Assembly: GCF_030643825.1 (NCBI RefSeq)
Contig: NZ_CP101717.1
Span: 2,625,673 to 2,689,672, forward strand
DNA from: Salinispirillum sp. LH 10-3-1
Lineage (GTDB): Bacteria > Pseudomonadota > Gammaproteobacteria > Pseudomonadales > Natronospirillaceae
Direction of reading: 5' to 3'
Length of the DNA: 64,000 nt
This document shows, in pieces, positions 57,342 through 64,000 of this stretch (position 1 is its first letter; every line of letters starts with the position of its first letter). The translations under genes and the position numbers were made by a program. The notes under the pieces are model-generated. The model did no database searches. It saw only the letters and a program-made list of their open reading frames with translations, and was not told the DNA's origin.

Positions 57342-58816
57342 TGAAACGGCGCGAGTTCCTCAAAGCATCCTTGGGTGCCACCCTGGGCAGTCATCGCTTA
57401 CTCACCGGCGCAGCGGCTGGTGCCTTGCTCCTACCGAGCACAGCCCAGGCAACACCCGCCTCCCAACGCACATTGGTACAGCTGACGCTGGACGGCGGCC
57501 CGGATTTTCGTCATTTGTTCGTGCCACCACCGAACAGCAGTGAATCTTATGGCAAGGCGTTTTGGCAGCACAATTATCGGTCGCAATCATTAGCTAATGG
57601 CAATTTCAATACCGCCAGTACACGCTATTGGCAGGACTATCTAGAAGCGACAGTAGACGGTAATACTTTCGGTGTATTAAAAGAGGAGGCGAGCTGGCTG
57701 CATGAACTACTGACCGGTACTGGCGGCCATGGCTTAGGGGTTGCAGTGATCTGCAACGTCGTGGGTTCACCATCACGCGACCACGTGCATTCACTGCTGG
57801 CCTTGGACTACGGTCGACACGACGCAGCCGCGGATGAATACGGCCGTTCCGGCTGGGCAGGTCGCCTTGCCGACGTACTCGACGGCCGGGTTCTGTCACT
57901 GACCCGCACGCCGCGTAATCTCTGCTATATGCCGGACGCCACCGGTTCTAACCTGCGCTCACCGACCGATAACCCGTTAACTATATTGGATGCACGCACG
58001 GCAGGCCTGTTTGATCACCGGGGGCTAAATTTAGCTGACTGGAACCCAACGTGGATACCGGCAGGCGAAAGCAAACACGAGTTTCATTGGAACGCACACA
58101 TGTCGCGCGCTATGAGCGGTTATTATAAAGGCCTCAGTGAGCGCGCCGCCGTGAATCACCGCATTGAACGCGTGATAGACCATGAGCGCACGTTGCGCCG
58201 TGTCGGTCAGGACCTCGCCGATGCACTCAACGGCAAAGACGTATTGGATACCCCTGCGAGCGCCTGGCTGAACAAAGGCGATTTTGCCCGCCAGATGCGC
58301 ACGCTGCACGACATGTTGAACCACGCCAGCGACGCGCTGGACTTGCGCGTCGCATCGATTGATATGGGCGGTTGGGACAGCCACGATAACCAAAAAAACA
58401 TGATAGAGCCGAATTTCTCGGATCTCTTCGGCACCGGCAAAGGGCTGCATACGCTGTTCACGCAAATGGACAGTACCGCCAAGAGCAATACCTTACTGGT
58501 CATTAACGGCGAATTTGGCCGTCAAATTAAAAGCAACTTTGACGCCGGCACTGACCATGGACGTGGCAACTACATGCTGTTGATCGGCCAAGGCGTGCGA
58601 ACAGGCATTTATGGCGAGATGTTTCCAGAGGCCGAAATCGACCGCATGCACACCGAGCCCAGCCCTGAAATTGAGGGCAAAACCACCATTGAGCACCTGC
58701 ACAAAGCCATTGCCGACTGGGTGGCAAGCGGCAATACAGGACAAACGGTAGTCAACCGGTCGTTGGTTGGGTTGGACTTAGAGAGCGGGCTGGATTTAAA
58801 CACCCTATTTACGTAG
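57341..58816 (+). CDS. Tat-exported DUF1501-family protein
   Basis: A 491-residue protein with a twin-arginine signal (KRREFLK at residues 2-8, then a hydrophobic stretch and an AQA cleavage site near residue 37). The DUF1501 fold, related to alkaline phosphatases and sulfatases, is marked by QLTLDGGPDFRHLF, SIDMGGWDSHDNQ, VINGEFGRQIK and TDHGRGNYMLLIGQGVRTG. It may be a metal-dependent hydrolase in the periplasm. It is translationally coupled to the DUF1800 gene. Its TAG stop lies inside a type B repeat. Confidence 0.9.
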   Translation: MKRREFLKASLGATLGSHRLLTGAAAGALLLPSTAQATPASQRTLVQLTLDGGPDFRHLFVPPPNSSESYGKAFWQHNYRSQSLANGNFNTASTRYWQDYLEATVDGNTFGVLKEEASWLHELLTGTGGHGLGVAVICNVVGSPSRDHVHSLLALDYGRHDAAADEYGRSGWAGRLADVLDGRVLSLTRTPRNLCYMPDATGSNLRSPTDNPLTILDARTAGLFDHRGLNLADWNPTWIPAGESKHEFHWNAHMSRAMSGYYKGLSERAAVNHRIERVIDHERTLRRVGQDLADALNGKDVLDTPASAWLNKGDFARQMRTLHDMLNHASDALDLRVASIDMGGWDSHDNQKNMIEPNFSDLFGTGKGLHTLFTQMDSTAKSNTLLVINGEFGRQIKSNFDAGTDHGRGNYMLLIGQGVRTGIYGEMFPEAEIDRMHTEPSPEIEGKTTIEHLHKAIADWVASGNTGQTVVNRSLVGLDLESGLDLNTLFT

Positions 58817-58955
58817 GGCGGGTGCTTACACCCGCCGTTAAACAAACGGCGAATAGCGCTGGTTCGGCCAGAGGGCTGGCCTCCTACCCAGAGGCAATGC
58901 TTATTTAGCAAGAGCATACCCGCGATATTTTGGCAGGTGTAAACACCGGCCCTAC
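58812..58955. repeat. Cluster of type B and type A repeat units
   Basis: Type B cgtagggcgggtgcttacac...cccgcc (58812-58836), the second half of a type A repeat (58861-58887, ggttcggccagagggctggcctcctac) and a second, inverted type B copy (58932-58955, ggcaggtgtaaacaccggccctac) lie together in a 150-base stretch. The first unit contains the stop codon of the DUF1501 gene. The A/B order matches that at 45138-45237 in part, suggesting composite insertions. Confidence 0.75.
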
Positions 58956-59044
58956 TCGAATTTGCGCACTGGTTCACTATGCGTGGTCAACCACTGCGCT
59001 ATGATGCGTGCTTAACTATCGCATTGTTCTTGAGGAACTGCTGC

Positions 59045-59569
59045 ATGACCTACACTTCTCTCCGAATTTTGCCGTTACTCTGGCGTCAGCTGCGTTTGGC
59101 GGTGCTTTTGGTCATCATATCTGGCGGTCTGTTGGCCCAGCCAGCCCCCAATTTCAGTTTTACCGACCCGGAAACCGGGCGCAGCCACACCCTGTCTGAT
59201 TTTCGTGGAGAGGTTGTGTACTTGGATTTTTGGGCGTCCTGGTGTGGTCCATGTCGACAGTCGTTTCCGTTTATGAACGAATTGCATGCGCGCTATAAAG
59301 ACCAAGGCCTACGCATTCTGGCCGTGAACGTGGATGAAACGCAGGCCGACGCGCAGCGTTTCTTGGACCGTTTCCCTGCCGACTTTCAGATCGTCTACGA
59401 CCACAAAGCATCTTTGCCACCATTGTACGGTGTAGAAGGCATGCCAACCGCTTATTACATTGATCACCATGGCCAGATTCAATATGAGAAAATCGGCTTT
59501 CGGTTGGGTGAACGCGCCGCGACCGAGCAGCGCTTAATTGAAATGATGCAAGCCGCGGGAACTTACTGA
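59045..59569 (+). CDS. TlpA-like periplasmic thioredoxin
   Basis: A 174-residue thioredoxin-fold protein of the TlpA/ResA group, membrane-anchored or secreted: hydrophobic N-terminus (residues 8-30), active site WASWCGPCRQ, and cis-Pro loop GVEGMPTAYYID. It would reduce disulfides outside the cytoplasm. It is one base before the DUF4266 gene, so they form an operon. The start at 59045 has GAGGAA upstream. Confidence 0.9.
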   Translation: MTYTSLRILPLLWRQLRLAVLLVIISGGLLAQPAPNFSFTDPETGRSHTLSDFRGEVVYLDFWASWCGPCRQSFPFMNELHARYKDQGLRILAVNVDETQADAQRFLDRFPADFQIVYDHKASLPPLYGVEGMPTAYYIDHHGQIQYEKIGFRLGERAATEQRLIEMMQAAGTY

Positions 59570-59570
59570 C

Positions 59571-59783
59571 ATGCGTATCGCCAGTTTACTGACCATTGCT
59601 TTCCTGCTGACGCTCACCGGCTGTGCTCAGGTACCCGTATGGGAACGCGGCGCGTTGGCTCAGCCCGGCATGGAGATTGACGGTCACCCGGTCGATACCT
59701 ATGTCGACAGCCACATTTACTTCAGCAAAGAAGCGGCCACCGGCGGCTCTGGTGTTGGAGGCGGAGGCTGTGGCTGCAACTGA
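59571..59783 (+). CDS. DUF4266-family lipoprotein with CxC tail
   Basis: A 70-residue lipoprotein: lipobox LTGC at Cys18, then VPVWERGALAQPGMEID, DSHIYFSKEAATGGSG, and a C-terminal GGGGCGCN. The ending and the ERG...HIYFSKEA pattern match DUF4266. Cys67 and Cys69 could bind metal or be the substrate of the TlpA protein encoded next to it. DUF4266 genes occur with TlpA-like and DUF3570 genes in other genomes (from memory). The function is unknown. Confidence 0.85.
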   Translation: MRIASLLTIAFLLTLTGCAQVPVWERGALAQPGMEIDGHPVDTYVDSHIYFSKEAATGGSGVGGGGCGCN

Positions 59784-60993
59784 CAAGAAAAATGTTCGGG
59801 CCATGCTGGCTGTCGCCACAGGTACTTTGTTGTGCCAGAGTCCGGCCGCGCAAGAATACAGCAATGAATGGATCACCAACCTAACCTACCTGGACTATCG
59901 CGAACGCGACCGTATCAGCGTGCAGTCTTATATTGCCAATATTCGTGGCCAGATCAGTGACGACGCGCGCATTCAATTGGGCGTGGTACTCGACACCATG
60001 ACCGGTGCAACGCCAACCGGTGCCATTGATGGCGACAGTGTCGTCACCAGCACAGGGACCTCCGGCGGCGGCTTTGACGTTTCCGGCGCAGGTACGGCAA
60101 TGGCAGAGTTCAGTGACACCCGCTTGTCGGTGGATGCCAACTGGGAACACAGCTACACCAGACTCTTCCGCGTAGCATACGGCGGCTATGCGTCCGTAGA
60201 AAGTGACTTCACAGCGATTGGCGGCAGTATAAAAGCCAGCTTGGACATCAACAACCGACTCACGACGCTGTCAGTGGGCGTTGGCGCAGAAGGCGACAAA
60301 AACGCCAAGCGCGATGGCACTACACCCGGCCCGATGACCAATGTGGAAGATGCCATTTTCTATGACGCCGGGCGGCGCAACTCTTTCAGCGGATTGCTGG
60401 GCGTAACGCAGGTTTTAGATCGTCGTACAGTGGCACAGTTCAATGTGACCTACTCGCACTCTTTGGGTTATCACACAGACCCGTACAAGGTCTTTAGCAT
60501 GGCTGACAGTGATGACGTGGAGATGGAACGCTTTTACGAAGGTCGCCCGGACGAGCGGCGCCGCCTTGCACTGTATTCCTCCATGCGCCAACAACGACCG
60601 GACGGCAATATTCTAGGTGGCTCTGTGCGCCTGTACGGCGACGACTGGGGTGTACAGTCTATTACGCTGGACAGTCAATATCGCTACAGCTTGGATGGCG
60701 GCGCACGTTTTATCGAACCCTTTGGACGATTCCACTTCCAAACCGCTGCTGATTTCTATTTGCGCTCTCTTGAGCCCTACGCAGCCCTGCCCGAATTTGC
60801 CAGCTCGGACAGCCGATTGGCGCAGATGCAAAGCTATACAGTGGGGCTTAAATTCAGCATCCCGGTCCACACATGGGGTTCCCTGCAGCCGCGACTGGCT
60901 TATTTCCATCAGGAATTTCAAGACGCCACGCATGAGCGGAATCAGGCGTTGATTGTCAGCATCAGCTTTGAAAATACATCGAGCGCCCCGTAG
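59770..60993 (+). CDS. DUF3570-family outer-membrane protein
   Basis: A 407-residue protein matching DUF3570, probable beta-barrel: no Cys after the mature N terminus, alternating strands (SVDANWEHSYTRLFRVAYGG), regular Tyr/Phe/Ser patterns. The likely start is the GTG at 59770 (VAATDKKN), preceded by GGAGG and overlapping the DUF4266 gene by 14 bases; the longer frame runs back through that gene. A signal-like region is at about residues 10-27 (AMLAVATGTLLCQSPAAQ). The stop TAG lies inside a type B repeat. Confidence 0.82.
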   Translation: MAATDKKNVRAMLAVATGTLLCQSPAAQEYSNEWITNLTYLDYRERDRISVQSYIANIRGQISDDARIQLGVVLDTMTGATPTGAIDGDSVVTSTGTSGGGFDVSGAGTAMAEFSDTRLSVDANWEHSYTRLFRVAYGGYASVESDFTAIGGSIKASLDINNRLTTLSVGVGAEGDKNAKRDGTTPGPMTNVEDAIFYDAGRRNSFSGLLGVTQVLDRRTVAQFNVTYSHSLGYHTDPYKVFSMADSDDVEMERFYEGRPDERRRLALYSSMRQQRPDGNILGGSVRLYGDDWGVQSITLDSQYRYSLDGGARFIEPFGRFHFQTAADFYLRSLEPYAALPEFASSDSRLAQMQSYTVGLKFSIPVHTWGSLQPRLAYFHQEFQDATHERNQALIVSISFENTSSAP

Positions 60994-61013
60994 GGCGGGT
61001 ATTTATACCCGCC
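60989..61013. repeat. Type B palindromic repeat
   Basis: cgtagggcgggtatttatac then ccgcc; the arms gggcgggtat/atacccgcc pair well. It supplies the TAG stop of the DUF3570 gene and lies between two converging genes, where it may serve as terminator. Confidence 0.8.
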
Positions 61014-61042
61014 TTCGCACAGGGGCTGCACTCCTCCCCCCC

Positions 61043-62605
61043 CTAAAACAACGGTGATTTACCGGCTAACTGTTCATCCAGGGGTACATCACCATCGGGG
61101 TTAAACACCGGATCTGCCGTCATCACCTGTGGGTTTTGCGCACCGAAATAGCCATACATTGACGCCGCTATGCTCATAGCCTCTGCTTCGTAACTGTCAT
61201 TGGTAGGCTGCGTGTACTGATTGTTGGTTTTCGTCCGGCCAACACGCTCCGTGGTACCCACCACCTTACCCAGCGCCGACGCTCCGCTAGGACGCACACC
61301 CGCGCCGCCAATGGTGTACAAGTTCTGATTGTTCGCATGATCCCAACCACGTGAATTGTTCAAATTCACCAAGCGGCCAAAATCTCCCCAGACATTAATG
61401 ATGATGTTATCAGTACGTCGTTGTGCACCTGAGGCAATGTTTCGATTGTGCATCAGTCGAATGTGCTTAGCGGCCACTCGAAGCGCCTGCATAAGCTGTG
61501 CAAATCGCCCGCGATAGCGATCAACCGCGTTGTTGTGGTCATCCCAGCCACCCAAGCCCGGCGTACCGACCGATGCGTACAGCGTCGACGGGTTGTGAAT
61601 CGCCAAGGTCACCGCAGCACGTATCTGATTGGCAAAGCCGTTGTTGGGGTATATGAGTCGACCGGTTGCATTGTCACGATCAGGGTCACCATCAGCTACC
61701 AAAGGCAATTCTGCGCTGCGAGCGTCCTGTAGGTCTCCTACCAAGGCCGCCATGGCTTCACGGGCGGTGAACCCGGTGCGGGCCTTATTGAAGCGGTCGG
61801 CCTGCCCGGACAAGTCAGCCACAAGCTGATCAATGCGGCTATTGACCACATCATTACCCGTGATACCGCCTAACCGCGAATACGGATTGTCTAAATTAGC
61901 GTTCAGCGACAGGTCGCGCAGCGGCATCGGGGTTGCCATTGCGGGGTCTTGTGCGTACGCCGTGGTTTGCCCCTCAAAAGAAACGAATGGTAGAGGCAAG
62001 CCCAATAAACCATCGTCGAAACTGCCGATGGAACGACCGTCTGCTAACACGCAACCGCTGCCCGCCAGTGCATTACGATGCGTATGCAGCATCAACGCCA
62101 GTCGTGTTCCTAAACCCGGCGAATTTTCAACATCCAAGGCGCCCTTCTGATTGATGAAGATGGCTTCTCGATGCGAGCGCGTACCGTTTTTACGCCGATG
62201 AATGGTGCGATAAACGCTCAAGTCACCACTGGCCAGCATGTCTTCCATATAGGTGCCGCCAGCACCGGCCCAAAAACCGTGTGGGGTAATCTGCGGCTGA
62301 CCGCCGTTAAACGGGTCTGTATTCCCATCCCGCTGATTCAATATTCCCCCACCAAATGCACCGGTATAGGAATTTTCTGAATGCAGGTTGATATCCCCAA
62401 TATTGGTCAGATTGCCCGCCAACTCGGATGCTCCGCCATACAGAAAGATATTGATTACCTGCGGCATCACGGCCGGTGCGCTAAAGTTCACCGCTTGGTA
62501 GTTCAAGCCTGCCGCTTGAGCCCGGTTTGATAGCATTGACAAACTTAAGGCACTGGGCAGGACAGGCGCTAACGCCAAGCTGCGTAAAAAGCTACGACGA
62601 TTCAT
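61043..62605 (-). CDS. Tat-exported DUF1501-family protein (second copy)
   Basis: A 520-residue DUF1501 protein with a twin-arginine signal (NRRSFLRSLALAPVLPSAL, residues 2-20; AQA cleavage near 32). The fold markers are FLYGGASELAGNL, RSHREAIFINQ, GGWDDHNNAVDRYRGRF, IINVWGDFGRLV, and GWDHANNQNLYTIGGAGV. It is only distantly related to the 57341-58816 protein, so the two loci are not a recent duplication. It overlaps the upstream gene by four bases (ATGA). Confidence 0.88.
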   Translation of the reverse strand: MNRRSFLRSLALAPVLPSALSLSMLSNRAQAAGLNYQAVNFSAPAVMPQVINIFLYGGASELAGNLTNIGDINLHSENSYTGAFGGGILNQRDGNTDPFNGGQPQITPHGFWAGAGGTYMEDMLASGDLSVYRTIHRRKNGTRSHREAIFINQKGALDVENSPGLGTRLALMLHTHRNALAGSGCVLADGRSIGSFDDGLLGLPLPFVSFEGQTTAYAQDPAMATPMPLRDLSLNANLDNPYSRLGGITGNDVVNSRIDQLVADLSGQADRFNKARTGFTAREAMAALVGDLQDARSAELPLVADGDPDRDNATGRLIYPNNGFANQIRAAVTLAIHNPSTLYASVGTPGLGGWDDHNNAVDRYRGRFAQLMQALRVAAKHIRLMHNRNIASGAQRRTDNIIINVWGDFGRLVNLNNSRGWDHANNQNLYTIGGAGVRPSGASALGKVVGTTERVGRTKTNNQYTQPTNDSYEAEAMSIAASMYGYFGAQNPQVMTADPVFNPDGDVPLDEQLAGKSPLF

Positions 62606-64000
62606 TGTGCACCTCCTGTTCCGGCCACGGCAAATGTGCGGCGCTGATAATAAAATTCTGGCAGGCGTGCGACGTACTCGAACACTATCTGCGCGACTTC
62701 AGTGTAGTAGTAATTGTTATTAGGTCGCACAGACACCGCACCATCAATCTCGCGAATTAAATCCATTCCAGGCGTACCATCATCAGTACGCATCACGCTG
62801 AGCAAGCCGTGACGTTCTGCGTCTGTAGCACGACGGCGCAACGTGGTCAGAAACAGGTAATCTAAGTACTCGGCAGCCGTCAAAGCCTCTACATCTGGAC
62901 GCCGCTGAGTTTGCCATAACGTGGGGTCATCCGTGCGTGGCACGGCCTCCAATAGAAGACCACGGAACCCCGTCGTATTACTGGAATAGGTGCCGCCCTG
63001 CCAACCATTACGGTTGTTCACAAACACCTGCTCACGCATCGCTTTTGCTTGGGAGGCAAAACTCATGGCGTCCATGGGTACGCTGGGCGTACGGCCAATT
63101 TTATATTCCATCGCTGCACTGCCCATATTGCGCTGAAAGAGTGCGGACCATTGATGTTCTTGCAGATGACGGAGAACAGGACGACCAATCCAGCCTTGAT
63201 TGCGTGCAACGGTCCAACGTAGGCGGTGAAGAGTGCCGAAGAAGTTCTCCTCAAACCACAAGGGCCGTTCACTGTGCAGCAGGTAATGCCGAGAGAACAA
63301 AATCGCTGAAAAGATGTCTTCAAACGTCTGCGGTTGCGCGGCAGCAATAGACGCCACAAAAGCGCTCCGCACCTGAGCGCTCTCTTCTGCCAGGAAGTAG
63401 TTAACGATCACCTCAGTAACGCGAGGGATGAACAGCGGGTGCGACACAATCAAACTGTGGAGGTCGTCGCAGTCCAAAATGTAATAGTTATCCAGCACCT
63501 TTTGGTACTGCGTATTTGGCTCCCCACTGCGCACGAGTTGATACTGGGCCGATTCCGGCGTTAGACGCCACTCGCTGCAAGCGATACCGCCGCGGCGCGA
63601 GTCTTCTTCGGTCTCAAACAACCCAAGGAATAATTCATAAGCTTCCAAGGCATGGTTTTCAGCCGAGCGCGATACGCGCCAGCGTGATTGCGTTCCCAAA
63701 TACTGACGTACGGTATCCTGGATCGATGTACCGTTCCGAATGCTGTTGCGTAGAAAGCCGTAGACAAAAGCGGCGTCTTTCGCATCCGTGCTTTCCATTT
63801 CCAATGCAGGCGAAAACATGATGGTGTTGGTTAAAAAATAGGCCATCCACTCCACATACAGATCGCGGCTGATGGGGTATTCAATGATCTGCGCCAGCGG
63901 TACTTGGCGATGTAATACCGTGCTGTTGTCATTGGTGTTGGTGGTGAATTCGTAGAGTACGTTCGACTGATTGACCGGCGTGTTGTCCGGCAGCAAACCG
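62602..64000 (-). CDS. Divergent DUF1800-like protein, 5' end outside the window
   Basis: At least 464 codons are visible; the gene runs off the right edge, so the N terminus is not seen. I infer a DUF1800 relation from ENHALEAYELFLGLFETEED (compare ENYARELLELFTLG), DLHSLIVSHPLFIPRVTEVI, FEDIFSAILFSRHYL, and from its coupling to a DUF1501 gene. The end contains YYYTEVAQIVFEYVARLPEF. Three copies of an N-terminal-like domain are not seen; length suggests 500-600 residues in all. Confidence 0.65.
   Translation of the reverse strand, partial: GLLPDNTPVNQSNVLYEFTTNTNDNSTVLHRQVPLAQIIEYPISRDLYVEWMAYFLTNTIMFSPALEMESTDAKDAAFVYGFLRNSIRNGTSIQDTVRQYLGTQSRWRVSRSAENHALEAYELFLGLFETEEDSRRGGIACSEWRLTPESAQYQLVRSGEPNTQYQKVLDNYYILDCDDLHSLIVSHPLFIPRVTEVIVNYFLAEESAQVRSAFVASIAAAQPQTFEDIFSAILFSRHYLLHSERPLWFEENFFGTLHRLRWTVARNQGWIGRPVLRHLQEHQWSALFQRNMGSAAMEYKIGRTPSVPMDAMSFASQAKAMREQVFVNNRNGWQGGTYSSNTTGFRGLLLEAVPRTDDPTLWQTQRRPDVEALTAAEYLDYLFLTTLRRRATDAERHGLLSVMRTDDGTPGMDLIREIDGAVSVRPNNNYYYTEVAQIVFEYVARLPEFYYQRRTFAVAGTGGAQ

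Noticed and set aside
58812-61013. CRISPR-like repeats
   Set aside because: The repeats are palindromic, few, irregularly spaced and not separated by constant-length spacers; no cas gene is present.

Overview
The window is chromosomal DNA of a gammaproteobacterium. Its gene blocks (secDF-yajC-tgt-queA, suhB/trmJ-cysE, relA-mazG, lepA-lepB-rnc-era-recO-acpS, nadB beside ygfX/sdhE/ygfZ) and the best family matches (NadB, RelA, BarA/GacS, SuhB, SdhE, TonB) are those of Gammaproteobacteria. FadD with a BASS symporter, TonB/BtuB, an extracellular nuclease and the lack of any pathogenicity marker suggest a free-living, perhaps marine, Oceanospirillales- or Saccharospirillum-like heterotroph; the genus cannot be told from sequence alone. 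I see no rRNA, tRNA, CRISPR, prophage or transposase gene.

Layout. 1-4100: a TauE/SafE permease, a decayed ABC-F gene start, and a BASS symporter-fadD pair. 4111-11933: one minus-strand iron-sulfur operon, iscR-iscS-sufB-sufC-sufD-sufS-sufA-sufT-sufE, behind a promoter with a clear type-1 IscR site. 11975-24000: an exported nuclease, an HD-GYP protein with an altered GYP motif, thioesterase/flavoprotein/mazG, relA, cysM and the hybrid kinase barA/gacS. 24032-32051: acpS-recO-era-rnc-DUF4845-lepB-lepA-mucD-rseC on the minus strand, facing away from nadB. 33758-41400: ygfX, sdhE, ygfZ, an HDOD protein, argF, a GST, an M14 peptidase, trhO and a 69-residue LuxR-type HTH protein. 41547-51044: cysE-trmJ, a SuhB homologue that has lost its catalytic residues, a patatin-like protein, and secF-secD-yajC-tgt-queA. 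51277-55075: a small outer-membrane protein, then tonB and a btuB-type receptor under a cobalamin riboswitch. 55350-64000: two DUF1800/DUF1501 gene pairs flanking a TlpA-DUF4266-DUF3570 operon, an exported system of unknown function.

The most notable points are: Suf machinery headed by iscR-iscS and extended by sufT and sufE; a catalytically dead SuhB in the conserved suhB locus; three neighbourhoods where genes normally present between these partners are missing (rlmD, pdxJ, rpoE-rseA-rseB); gene relics (ABC-F, tctA); palindromic intergenic repeats, several of which supply the TAG stop codon of the preceding gene; a perfect 17-bp palindrome downstream of cysE; and the exported DUF1501/DUF1800/DUF4266/DUF3570 island.
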